From Tragulus kanchil (Eukaryota > Chordata > Mammalia > Artiodactyla > Tragulidae), in NCBI GenBank assembly GCA_022376925.1, contig JAIOJX010000030.1, positions 170,185,298-170,249,297 of the forward strand: 64,000 nt of DNA, given 5' to 3'. The notes beneath the pieces were generated by a model, which was not told where the DNA came from, did no database searches, and saw only the letters and a list, made by a program, of their open reading frames with translations. Positions 11,552 through 22,482 of the stretch are shown one piece after another. The first letter of the stretch is position 1, and the number at the start of each line of letters is the position of its first letter. A program made the translations under genes and the position numbers.

Positions 11552-13726
11552 CAGTTCAGGGTCCTGATGATCAGCTGATACATTGGAGGAAATGGATGGG
11601 TAGGACAGGCGGACGACAGAGTCGAGGTCCCTTGACTTCTAGGGGGCCGTACCTTCTCCTGACTCAGTTTCCCTCTCCCTCTGTCCTCCCTTGTCTACTG
11701 CCCTCTCCTTCTTTCTTTCCCCGCACTCTTCCTCTCCAACACCAATGCTTTGGTCCTGTTGGGGTGCCCACAGGCGGTGCTTAGCTTGGCTGGTGGCACA
11801 GGGTCTAAGGCAGTGCTGACCACACTTAGCTTGGTCCCCGTCACAGTCTGTTCCCGCACTCTGCCTCTCCTCCCCAGCCCCTCACCACTCTCAGCCTTCC
11901 TCCCCCCTCCAGCGCCTTCAGGTCTTTGGGGACCCACCTAGGCTGGAGCAAAATCTCCTGTGGGCAGAACCTCTTCAGAGAGCGTTCCCACCCACTGAGC
12001 CTCTCTTAAAGGTGGGTGGGGAGTATTATACCCATTTAATAGATGAATAAAGTGGGTCTGAAAGGAGTCACTGGAAAGTCAGTGACAAAACGAGAATCTG
12101 CCCTCCCGATAGATACTTTAAGGCCCCTTTTCACTCCATGGGTCAGCCTTCCTGAGGGGTGAAAGCTATCCGAATGCACATAAGGTATTCCAGTGATACA
12201 GGTTTTACTCTTAATAATTGGACATGTCCAAGATCTGGAAAAGTCTCATAGAAAGCCCTTTGGGGAGATCGGGGGAGGGTGACAAACACTGGACTGTGTT
12301 CAGCTCTGTTGCTTGCAGGGAGCTGCTGACTTGTTGGTACAGTCAAGCCTCAATGCCTCAGGCCAATCAGAAGGCCTTTGGAATCGTGCAGACATCTGAA
12401 CTGCTTGGAAACATACCAAACGTTCTCAGGTTGAAATCCTCCTGGCCCTGACCTAACATGCAGACAAGATTTGCTGTGTAATTAGCACCACTGACTGCAG
12501 CTTGCAAGCAGAAGGCCTGATTCCTTCGTGTGTGCAGATTAAACCTGCCAGCCTGAGATCTGTGCTTGAACAGTGCTTTCACTGCAGAATCTGGCTGAAT
12601 GAGGCTTTACTATACCTGTTCCCTAGACTGGTGTGTAGCAGTTCAGGGTCCTGATGATCAGCTGATACATTGGAGGAAATGGATGGGTAGGACAGGCGGA
12701 CGACAGAGTCGAGGTCCCTTGACTTCTAGGGGGCCGTACCTTCTCCTGACTCAGTTTCCCTCTCCCTCTGTCCTCCCTTGTCTACTGCCCTCTCCTTCTT
12801 TCTTTCCCCGCACTCTTCCTCTCCAACACCAATGCTTTGGTCCTGTTGGGGTGCCCACAGGCGGTGCTTAGCTTGGCTGGTGGCACAGGGTCTAAGGCAG
12901 TGCTGACCACACTTAGCTTGGTCCCCGTCACAGTCTGTTCCGCACTCTGCCTCTCCTCCCCAGCCCCTCACCACTCTCAGCCTTCCTCCCCCCTCCAGCG
13001 CCTTCAGGTCTTTGGGGACCCACCTAGGCTGGAGCAAAATCTCCTGTGGGCAGAACCTCTTCAGAGAGCGTTCCCACCCACTGAGCCTCTCTTAAAGGTG
13101 GGTGGGGAGTATTATACCCATTTAATAGATGAATAAAGTGGGTCTGAAAGGAGTCACTGGAAAGTCAGTGACAAAACGAGAATCTGCCCTCCCGATAGAT
13201 ACTTTAAGGCCCCTTTTCACTCCATGGGTCAGCCTTCCTGAGGGGTGAAAGCTATCCGAATGCACATAAGGTATTCCAGTGATACAGGTTTTACTCTTAA
13301 TAATTGGACATGTCCAAGATCTGGAAAAGTCTCATAGAAAGCCCTTTGGGGAGATCGGGGGAGGGTGACAAACACTGGACTGTGTTCAGCTCTGTTGCTT
13401 GCAGGGAGCTGCTGACTTGTTGGTACAGTCAAGCCTCAATGCCTCAGGCCAATCAGAAGGCCTTTGGAATCGTGCAGACATCTGAACTGCTTGGAAACAT
13501 ACCAAACGTTCTCAGGTTGAAATCCTCCTGGCCCTGACCTAACATGCAGACAAGATTTGCTGTGTAATTAGCACCACTGACTGCAGCTTGCAAGCAGAAG
13601 GCCTGATTCCTTCGTGTGTGCAGATTAAACCTGCCAGCCTGAGATCTGTGCTTGAACAGTGCTTTCACTGCAGAATCTGGCTGAATGAGGCTTTACTATA
13701 CCTGTTCCCTAGACTGGTGTGTAGCA
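11552..13726. repeat. Tandem duplication 5 (offset about 1086)
   Basis: Copy A is 11552-12640 and copy B is 12639-13726; they meet at a two-base overlap with no filler. It is intronic. Copy B lacks one C in a homopolymer. Its right end overlaps the start of duplication 6, so the word CCCTAGACTGGTGTGTAGCA occurs three times. Confidence 0.92.
12010..12105 (-). repeat. MIR SINE remnant
   Basis: The block CCCATTTAATAGATGAATAA with the AAAGTCAGTGAC region resembles reversed MIR sequence. It is repeated at about 13096-13191 by duplication 5. Confidence 0.5.
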
Positions 13727-13814
13727 TGTCTGGACGCTGGGGGTTGTCTGACCCATGTGACACTGGCCAGGGTTGACCTCTGCCCCATGCCCCTACCCCC
13801 TGGCTCCTTTGCAG

Positions 13815-14142
13815 AGTGCGGTTACGATCTGATGGAGCGGCCATCCCCAGGCGCCGAAGTGGGGGCGACACACACAGCCCACCCCGGGGCCTGGGCCCCA
13901 GCATAGACACGCCGCCTCGGGCTGCTGCCTGCCCCAGCAGCCCCCACAAAATCCCCCTCACCCGGGGAAGGATCGAGAGCCCCGAGAAGCGGAGGATGGC
14001 GACGTTCGGGAGCGCCGGCAGCATCAACTACCCCGACAAGAAGGCGCTCTCTGAAGGGCACTGCATGCGGTCAACGTGCGGCTCCACCAGGCACAGCAGC
14101 CTGGGGGACCACAAGTCCCTGGAGGCCGAGGCCCTGGCAGAA
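13815..14142 (+). CDS. SRGAP3: SRGAP3 penultimate coding exon, copy A
   Basis: The 328-base exon begins after CCTTTGCAG and ends at a GTAAGG donor. One base completes the Arg codon from the previous exon; then 109 codons follow, ending AEALAE in phase 0, ready to join the last exon at DIEK. The peptide is basic and rich in Ser and Pro (RRRSGGDTHSPPRG, then KIPLTRGRIESPEKRR), typical of the disordered SRGAP3 tail and likely phosphorylated. The many SP sites are a family trait; phosphorylation is inferred. The exon is repeated 1102 bases downstream. Confidence 0.94.
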
Positions 14143-14916
14143 GTAAGGGCCCATGGGAAGCAGGCACTCCAGACGACACCCCCAGAGGGGTAGGGGTGGG
14201 CCCCTGCAGACTGGCTTCCTGTCCCCCTGCAGGCCTCCCCGTGGGAGCAGAAACTGGTTGGGTGTAGATGTGGTTAGGGCTCCTGTAAGGACTCAAGGCC
14301 CCAGTGTCCAGGCTGGAGGCAGAATTCCCCGATAGGAGGATGTGGTAATAGCACGTGTCTCCGTCAGATGGTGAGACTGTGCTACTCATCTTTTCATTCA
14401 TTCGCTGATTGATTTGTTCATTCATTTATTGAAAGATACTGATTGGGCATCTCTTGGGTGACAACCACTAGCTGGCACTGAGAATATAACAATGACCTAC
14501 GATGGACTAATGCCCCACCCACAGGGAGCTTACGGTTTAGAGAAAAGAGATGGCAACCACTAACACACACAGCTGTGTTGTCATAGTTTGGAAGTTTCCA
14601 TTTTTCTCCCTGGAATTTGGCTTGGTGCCCATTATGTATCCCCTTCCCCATGTTTTCACCCAGTTAAGAAAAGAGGGACAGTCAGAATTTTCACAGAATC
14701 TGGTGAGGATTCTATTGTGAAGAGGGGGGGTGGGGACCTTGCAACATGCATCCAAAGCAAAGGTCTCATTCAAGAGTAGGCAAGAAGTCATCATTCCGCC
14801 ACACTGTTCCCTAGACTGGTGTGTAGCATGTCTGGACGCTGGGGGTTGTCTGACCCATGTGACACTGGCCAGGGTTGACCTCTGCCCCATGCCCCTACCC
14901 CCTGGCTCCTTTGCAG

Positions 14917-15244
14917 AGTGCGGTTACGATCTGATGGAGCGGCCATCCCCAGGCGCCGAAGTGGGGGCGACACACACAGCCCACCCCGGGGCCTGGGCCC
15001 CAGCATAGACACGCCGCCTCGGGCTGCTGCCTGCCCCAGCAGCCCCCACAAAATCCCCCTCACCCGGGGAAGGATCGAGAGCCCCGAGAAGCGGAGGATG
15101 GCGACGTTCGGGAGCGCCGGCAGCATCAACTACCCCGACAAGAAGGCGCTCTCTGAAGGGCACTGCATGCGGTCAACGTGCGGCTCCACCAGGCACAGCA
15201 GCCTGGGGGACCACAAGTCCCTGGAGGCCGAGGCCCTGGCAGAA
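14917..15244 (+). CDS. SRGAP3: SRGAP3 penultimate coding exon, copy B
   Basis: Exact second copy of 13815-14142 with the same CAG acceptor and GTAAGG donor. Including both would add 328 bases, which shifts the reading frame (328 is not divisible by three). The natural transcript therefore uses one. Annotate as a false duplicate unless reads span the junction at about 14,800. Confidence 0.93.
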
Positions 15245-15902
15245 GTAAGGGCCCATGGGAAGCAGGCACTCCAGACGACACCCCCAGAGGGGTAGGGGTG
15301 GGCCCCTGCAGACTGGCTTCCTGTCCCCCTGCAGGCCTCCCCGTGGGAGCAGAAACTGGTTGGGTGTAGATGTGGTTAGGGCTCCTGTAAGGACTCAAGG
15401 CCCCAGTGTCCAGGCTGGAGGCAGAATTCCCCGATAGGAGGATGTGGTAATAGCACGTGTCTCCGTCAGATGGTGAGACTGTGCTACTCATCTTTTCATT
15501 CATTCGCTGATTGATTTGTTCATTCATTTATTGAAAGATACTGATTGGGCATCTCTTGGGTGACAACCACTAGCTGGCACTGAGAATATAACAATGACCT
15601 ACGATGGACTAATGCCCCACCCACAGGGAGCTTACGGTTTAGAGAAAAGAGAGATGGCAACCACTAACACACACAGCTGTGTTGTCATAGTTTGGAAGTT
15701 TCCATTTTTCTCCCTGGAATTTGGCTTGGTGCCCATTATGTATCCCCTTCCCCATGTTTTCACCCAGTTAAGAAAAGAGGGACAGTCAGAATTTTCACAG
15801 AATCTGGTGAGGATTCTATTGTGAAGAGGGGGTGTGGGGACCTTGCAACATGCATCCAAAGCAAAAGGTCTCATTCAAGAGTAGGCAAGAAGTCATCATT
15901 CC

Positions 15903-16362
15903 CTCCCCACCGTCCACACTCCCTGGCACCTCTCTGAAGCTCCACTTGAGATCATGGCATCACGGCTCAGACTAACGCCAGGCTTGCGCCTAAATGCCTC
16001 AGCTGATCTTTCTCTGAACTCACTGTCTTTCTGGCCCACACTCTGTAAGGGTAGAGTCAGGCTGGGGGTGGTGTTAGAGGGGAGATGCTTCTATTTGATT
16101 TCTCATCTTTGCCCTTTGGCTCTGCTGGAGTAGAGCAGACTGTGTGGAGCTATCAGGGTTGGGGGCGGGGGGGCTTAAGCAGCTGGGATGTGGAAAGCGG
16201 CCTTTATCTCTGTAGTAGTGGCGGGAAGCAGCAAAGGTGGGGGCAGAACTGCCTTCTCTCCTGACATGCAGGATCTGCTCCCCTCCACAACTAATCCGTG
16301 GAAAAAGGCATAAACAGTGTCTTCTCTAAGTAGACAGTATGGTGGGCAAAGGATAGTGTCTT
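15903..16362 (+). other. SRGAP3: SRGAP3 intron segment
   Basis: Single-copy intron with a G run near 16,160. No exon or interspersed repeat is evident until the SINE target site at 16355. Confidence 0.55.
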
Positions 16363-16580
16363 AGTGTGAAAGTGTTCGTCGCTCAGTCATGTCTGACTCT
16401 TTGCAACTCCATGGACTGTAGCCCGCCAGGCTCCTCTGTCCATGGGATTCTCCAGGCAAGAATACTGGAGTGGGTTGCCATTTCCTTCTCCAGGGGATCT
16501 TCCCAATCCAGGCATTGAACTCAGTTCTCCTACATTGCACGCAGATTCTTCACCGTCTGAGGCATAAGGGAATCCCATCA
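16363..16580 (-). repeat. Bov-tA/Bov-A SINE, near full length
   Basis: Reads as a ruminant Bov-tA-type element on the minus strand, from GTTCGTCGCTCAGTCATGTC to the tRNA head at its right end. An 8-base target-site duplication, AGTGTCTT, lies at 16355-16362 and 16581-16588. Confidence 0.9.
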
Positions 16581-17532
16581 AGTGTCTTGGGGAAGCGTAT
16601 CTGCTAATAATAGCTGTTAGCTAATTATCAGTGGTCTCTTCACAAAGCAAAACTGTAGGCAGGGACCCTGATGGAGGCCAGATTGGAGCCTGGTGTGGGG
16701 GTCCAGCAGGCAGGAGCCACCCGAGGACAGGGGAGGAAAGAAGGTAAGGGAAGGTCTGGATGGGGAGGGGGCTGGCGAGGACATTTCCGGGCATCAGCCC
16801 CATCAGTCTGACCAGACTTTCCGTTTTTCCAGTTACTCAAGGGCAAAAAAGCTAGTCTCTCAATAGTGATCTGGAGCCTGAGGTGGGGCCAGCATCTGCC
16901 ATTACTGGTTCTAAGCACTGTCCCTCATTGTCCCCTGGATGGCCCAGCCCAGCCTGAGTGGAGGCATCCCTGGGAAGCCCCATGGGAGCCGAGGACTCTG
17001 GCCGAAGGGAGTGTGGCAGCCACTGTTCGGCATTTCACCAGGTCCCGTCTCATCCATCTTCACTGCCAGTGTGGTGTGGGGCTTTCAGCACAGGGACCAG
17101 GCGTGGTGCACTGTGACTGAGGCTTACCAGCAGCAGGGCTAGAGCAGTCTTTTCCCTCCCAACCCTGCGCTCTGTATGCTGGCCCAGAGTTTCTGGCCTA
17201 ACGACTGCTGGCCAGCTCCAGTGCCCCCTCCTAGAATGCTGAGCCCCAGGCAGGCCCTCTGGAGTGCCAGAATCTCTGTGTGTCATCCGGAGTGCTCTCA
17301 TACTGATGAACTCTTAAATATCCCATTATTCCCAGAAATTGCATAGATAGATGAGGATTTTTGTTGCTTTTTAAATTTCCCATTTTTTTTGAAAAATTTT
17401 CTGATTATAATATAGAGAAGAGAGTAACAGTCCCATCATCTCAGGGTAAGCATTGTTGACATTCTGATATATAACCTCTAGACACTTTTCCTATGGACAA
17501 AGGAGGGATGTTAATAGATTTTTAGATAATAA
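16581..17532 (+). other. SRGAP3: SRGAP3 intron segment
   Basis: GC-rich single-copy intron. I see no exon; the open frames here lack homology I can recognise. Confidence 0.5.
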
Positions 17533-17715
17533 TGGTTAGGTGCATGAACTCTGGAGTCACAGTACTGTGCTGCTAAGTAGCTGTGTGACCTTGGACAAGT
17601 TACTTAACCAGTCTGTGCTTCCATTTCCTCATGTGTGAAGGGACCATAATGGTAGTTCCTACCAGATAAGTTTGAGGATTAAATGAATTATTAGGTAAAG
17701 GCGTGGGCATTGGTA
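17533..17715 (+). repeat. MIR SINE
   Basis: The stretch has the MIR order on the plus strand: AACTCTGGAGTCA, AGCTGTGTGACCTTGGACAA, GTTACTTAACC, then TTTCCTCATGTGTGAA and GAGGATTAAATGA. Confidence 0.88.
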
Positions 17716-17748
17716 CTTGATATTACCTCCATATTATTTGGGAGCACT

Positions 17749-18070
17749 CACCATGTACCAGGTGCCATGCCATGCTCTTCAAAAGGACCATATCATTTGG
17801 GGCTTCCGTGGTGGCTCAGATGGTAAAGAATCCACCTGCAGTACAGGAGACCTGGGTTCGATTCCCGGGTCAGGAAGATCCACTGGAGGAGGAAATGGCC
17901 ACCCTTACTCCAGTATTCTTGCCTGGAGAATCCCATGGACAGAGGAGCCTGGTGGGCTACAGTCCATGGAGTTGCAAAGAGCCAGACAACAACTGAGTGA
18001 GTAACACTTTCAACTTGCAGCACTATGTACCAGGTGCCATGCCATGCTCTCCAAAGGGACCATATCATTT
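17749..18070. repeat. 50-base direct repeats flanking a SINE
   Basis: Positions 17749-17798 and 18021-18070 match over 50 bases with about three mismatches and bracket the SINE at 17799-18010. This is far longer than a usual LINE-driven target-site duplication. Confidence 0.85.
17799..18010 (+). repeat. Bov-tA SINE
   Basis: Plus-strand element starting GGGGCTTCCGTGGTGGCTCA with B box GGTTCGATTCC, then the CCAGTATTCTTGCCTGGAGA body and the GAGCCAGACAACAACTGAG end. Confidence 0.92.
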
Positions 18071-18421
18071 AGTACTCACCAGTGCCTTGAGTTTAGTATT
18101 ATACTTACCTGTAATCTACAAATAAGAATTCTGAGACCCAGAGAGGTAAGGTAACTTGCCCAAGGTCACACAGCAAGGAAGCCACGGAGCCAGGATTTGA
18201 ACATAAGTCTGTCCGACTGTGGAGCCTGCTCTGCTAGATCTGCAATACTCACATTGATTTTCTCTTATGATTATGAGACATCCTGGGATTGAATCTCCAG
18301 TCCAGCCCTGAGATTTGTGGGGAAGCTTCCCTAAGAAGCCCATAGGCTGGTCAGCAGCCCCAGAAGGGTTAGATCCCAGGCCTCCAGGCTCTGTGCCGAC
18401 CAGAGCTCTCTCTGTCCCCAG

Positions 18422-18835
18422 GACATCGAGAAGACCATGAGTACTGCTCTGCATGAGCTTCGGGAGCTGGAGAGGCAGAACACGGTCAAGCAGGCGCCAG
18501 ATGTGGTGCTGGACACCCTGGAGCCCCTGAAGAACCCACCAGGCCCCATCAGCTCCGAGCCGGCCAGCCCCCTGCACACCATCGCCATCCGCGACCCTGA
18601 CGCCGCCATGCGTCGCAGCAGCAGCAGCTCCACTGAGATGATGACCACCTTCAAGCCGGCCCTGTCTGCCCGCCTGGCCGGCGCCCAGCTGCGCCCGCCC
18701 CCCACGCGGCCCGTGCGGCCCGTGGTCCAGCATCGCTCCAGCAGCAGCAGCAGCTCTGGGGTGGGCAGCCCGGCTGTGACGCCCACCGAGAAGATGTTCC
18801 CCAACAGCTCGGCAGACAAGTCCGGCACCATGTGA
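18422..18835 (+). CDS. SRGAP3: SRGAP3 last coding exon with stop
   Basis: Starts after CTCTGTCCCCAG in phase 0 at DIEKTMSTALHELRELERQN, and runs 137 codons to a TGA at 18833-18835. The first part is a short helix rich in Leu, Glu and Arg, possibly a coiled coil. The rest is a disordered Ser- and Pro-rich tail with a six-Ser run (RRSSSSST) and a seven-Ser run (HRSSSSSSSG), and the C-terminus SADKSGTM that I recall for SRGAP3. GC content is very high at third positions. It is the only copy of this exon in the window. The tail lies after the SH3 domain and is thought to carry regulatory and partner-binding segments; that role is inferred from the family. Confidence 0.96.
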   Translation, partial: DIEKTMSTALHELRELERQNTVKQAPDVVLDTLEPLKNPPGPISSEPASPLHTIAIRDPDAAMRRSSSSSTEMMTTFKPALSARLAGAQLRPPPTRPVRPVVQHRSSSSSSSGVGSPAVTPTEKMFPNSSADKSGTM

Positions 18836-19149
18836 CCTGCGGGGTGGCGGGCACCGCCCTGGCCCGCCGTGGCCCACCATGGCCGAGGGCGGCCCAAGTG
18901 ACTTCCGCGTCCTCCCAGGGCTCCTGGCTTTGTCGGGCAGGGACTAGAAGGTCAGCCGGGGAGCAGGTCTGTACGGAGCCGAGGCCCAGGCCCGAGCTGC
19001 AGCTCGCCTTCAGCCCCATGAACACACGGCCTGTGTGCACACAGACGCCGAGCTGTGAGGAGCAGCCGCCCCCAGCTAGAGCGATTCCCGAGATCGTGGC
19101 CCGTGTTAAACGGCTTCACCCACATATCATCACTGGAAAATTATTCTCC

Positions 19150-19305
19150 CGACATTCTGTCTACATACATACCTACGTGTATATGGACGTGTGTACATAT
19201 ATACACGTATGTATGTATGAATGTGTCTGTAGGTGTGTGTATATATATATTTATGCATCTATATACATATACTAGATCTGGACACACATACAACATGTAT
19301 ATAGG
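19150..19305 (+). promoter_or_regulatory. TA/TG-rich 3' UTR stretch with Pumilio-type motifs
   Basis: Three matches to the Pumilio element UGUANAUA lie at 19192-19199 (TGTACATA), 19238-19245 (TGTATATA) and 19296-19303 (TGTATATA). The stretch is alternating purine-pyrimidine. Motif matches are seen; binding is inferred, and simple-sequence bias could create them by chance. Confidence 0.45.
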
Positions 19306-19761
19306 ATCTCCTTTTTCTTTTTATGAAACTTAGATTTACCTCAGACCCATGCCACCAAACATCTCCCGCTGAGTTATTTGGTGGGATTTGCAGGGACTTT
19401 TCTGGGAGAATTTAAAGGCCCACAGTAACTGCGAATGAAGCAATATACCACTAACCTGCAGAAAAACAAAACAGAAAAAACAGTCTCCCACTGTCTCCTG
19501 AAGTCGTGGCCTTCCAGAACAGTCTGCCCCTAATGGAAGGGAGGGGCGGGCGGCACCCCAGGCAGGCTGCTCCCACAGGTGGGGGCGCCTTCACAGAGCC
19601 CCTCCCCATCCACCCCAGAGACCCTGCCTCTCCACCCGGAGGCCAAGACCGATCGCACCCTGAAAGGCATGGAGGACACTGGCGAGAAGAGCCCTGACCT
19701 CAGCGGCCTGTGTTCTCTAGGAGAGGGGGTGGTGAGAGCCTGAGCCTCAGCGTAGCACAGT

Positions 19762-21916
19762 GTCATGTGTGACTGGGATAAAGGAAGAAACAAAGCACCA
19801 GACACCGTGGTGTGGAACACTTCAAAACCTAGAAACGCTGTAGGAACAAATCTGTGGTAAACTATAGAGGTTTAACTTATACCATATTCAAAATATTTAA
19901 TTTTTTCTTTTCCTCTTTCTACTAATTATACTGTGTCAGATCTGGAACTACACAGGCAAGGAGATGTTGAGTCCCATCATTTTAACTTGAAATCCGGCCG
20001 TGACGCACTCTGGCTGGTGGCCTTTTGCATGAAGCACGCGGGGCTGTGAGTACCCAGCTCGGACAAGGGCTGGGGAGGGAGTCCTTGTCACTTGCCATCC
20101 GAGACAGCGTTCAGGCGGAGGTTATGCAGTGAAACAGCTGCCTTTTCTCCCCTCCCCTCCCTGTCACCCGCCTCCTCCAGTGCATTCACCACAATTGAAA
20201 ACATGGGGATGGAACTGGGGCGGGGGAGGTGTCCCTCACGGAACCTCTGTTTCCTGCTCCAACAACCTAGAAAGCACTGTCCCAACACAATTGCTCTCTC
20301 CGTGGTCATCAGTAAGGTGAGAACCATCTAGCACCTTCCTTTTGGAACCTCCTAATGACATTTGAGAAGTGAGCAGTGGCATTTTTCTACCAGCTTCATA
20401 ACGGCCATGAAGCACAGTCCTGCAGATACATCACCTCTTGATAGTCCATAATTGCCATGTCAGCCCCCTGGATTAAGTTTTCCCTTGCCTCTGGTCCTCG
20501 GGGCGGCGGGGGGTCCTATGAAGCCACATTTTCCTGGGTTTGTAGGGATGGTGAGCCACACTGCCTTGCCTTAAGGACCGGGCTCAAGAGCACACCGTGG
20601 AGGGGGAAGAATAAGAAAGGGCTCAAAAAAGAGAATGCCAAGGACAGGCTCGTGACCTTCTTTGTTTTGCCTAGAACTCCTGGAAATGAAAGAGCCCCAG
20701 AATGAGCGAGGAGCCCTCTGCCATTTAGCACACGCAGTTCCCCCTCTCCCATATCAGAGCTTAGGGAAGGAAGCAAGGCCTTAGGGTGGCTGTGCGTGTC
20801 CAAGATTTAGTAGATGGCTGAGGGCGGGGCTGGGTCATGTGTGACTGGGATAAAGGAAGAAACAAAGCACCAGACACCGTGGTGTGGAACACTTCAAAAC
20901 CTAGAAACGCTGTAGGAACAAATCTGTGGTAAACTATAGAGGTTTAACTTATACCATATTCAAAATATTTAATTTTTTCTTTTCCTCTTTCTACTAATTA
21001 TACTGTGTCAGATCTGGAACTACACAGGCAAGGAGATGTTGAGTCCCATCATTTTAACTTGAAATCCGGCCGTGACGCACTCTGGCTGGTGGCCTTTTGC
21101 ATGAAGCACGCGGGGCTGTGAGTACCCAGCTCGGACAAGGGCTGGGGAGGGAGTCCTTGTCACTTGCCATCCGAGACAGCGTTCAGGCGGAGGTTATGCA
21201 GTGAAACAGCTGCCTTTTCTCCCCTCCCCTCCCTGTCACCCGCCTCCTCCAGTGCATTCACCACAATTGAAAACATGGGGATGGAACTGGGGCGGGGGAG
21301 GTGTCCCCTCACGGAACCTCTGTTTCCTGCTCCAACAACCTAGAAAGCACTGTCCCAACACAATTGCTCTCTCCGTGGTCATCAGTAAGGTGAGAACCAT
21401 CTAGCACCTTCCTTTTGGAACCTCCTAATGACATTTGAGAAGTGAGCAGTGGCATTTTTCTACCAGCTTCATAACGGCCATGAAGCACAGTCCTGCAGAT
21501 ACATCACCTCTTGATAGTCCATAATTGCCATGTCAGCCCCCTGGATTAAGTTTTCCCTTGCCTCTGGTCCTCGGGGCGGCGGGGGGGGGGGTCCTATGAA
21601 GCCACATTTTCCTGGGTTTGTAGGGATGGTGAGCCACACTGCCTTGCCTTAAGGACCGGGCTCAAGAGCACACCGTGGAGGGGGAAGAATAAGAAAGGGC
21701 TCAAAAAAGAGAATGCCAAGGACAGGCTCGTGACCTTCTTTGTTTTGCCTAGAACTCCTGGAAATGAAAGAGCCCCAGAATGAGCGAGGAGCCCTCTGCC
21801 ATTTAGCACACGCAGTTCCCCCTCTCCCCATATCAGAGCTTAGGGAAGGAAGCAAGGCCTTAGGGTGGCTGTGACGTGTCCAAGATTTAGTAGATGGCTG
21901 AGGGCGGGGCTGGGTC
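19762..21916. repeat. Tandem duplication 7 in the SRGAP3 3' UTR
   Basis: Copy A is 19762-20836 and copy B is 20834-21916, offset 1072 rising to about 1080. They meet at a shared GTC. Copy B has a longer G run (near 21,585) and an extra C (near 21,303). Confidence 0.93.
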
Positions 21917-22482
21917 TGGCTTGTAAAGTCCTTTCTTTGCAAGGATTCTGTGATGTCCAGCCAGGATAAGAGACATTTCATTCCTATACCCAAGAGACTC
22001 CCAGACCTTAAATACCGTGGCCTTCTGTGCCAAACATCACATTCTCTGCCATGACTAACAGATCAAAAGTGAAATCTGAGTTGACAGCTCTATTGCCTGA
22101 TATACATACACCAGTCAGATCATGCACATTTTCCGCTGAATTGACTTAACTTCATCTTTCCTTATTGAAAATAGGCCTGCCTTTCACCAAATGACCTGAA
22201 GGCAGAGCCTTTCTGTTTCCGTTAAACACCTGTTTTTCCACTGGGAAACGGCGGATGAGCTCAGACGCAGGGAAGCTCACACCGCACGCATCCAGCTCCA
22301 AATCTGAGCCTTGACGCAGAACCAAACGGAAAAAAATACTGCCCCCTCCAACCCCCGTCTGGCGCTCTGCATGTCTCAGGCCCCCTCCACACGCACCCAG
22401 GCCCGCCCACCGTCACGAGCATTGGCATTCTCTTCCTGACTCCTGCCTGTGTTAGTCCACTATATATTTGCTGTATTTGCTT

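Larger units (their letters stand above)
13702..15902. repeat. Tandem duplication 6 with an SRGAP3 exon
   Basis: Copy A is 13702-14797 and copy B is 14804-15902, offset 1102, separated by 6 bases. The entire 328-base exon and its splice sites are duplicated without a coding change that I could find. Confidence 0.93.
17735..18240 (-). repeat. MIR SINE split by a Bov-tA insertion
   Basis: The left part (17735-17798) and right part (18071-18240, with AACTTGCCCAAGGTCACACA) form one reversed MIR. A Bov-tA element and a duplicated 50-base block separate them. Confidence 0.75.

Noticed and set aside
18116..18880. 254-residue antisense frame over the last SRGAP3 exon
   Set aside because: Long only because the exon is GC-rich; low-complexity translation, runs into intron and MIR.
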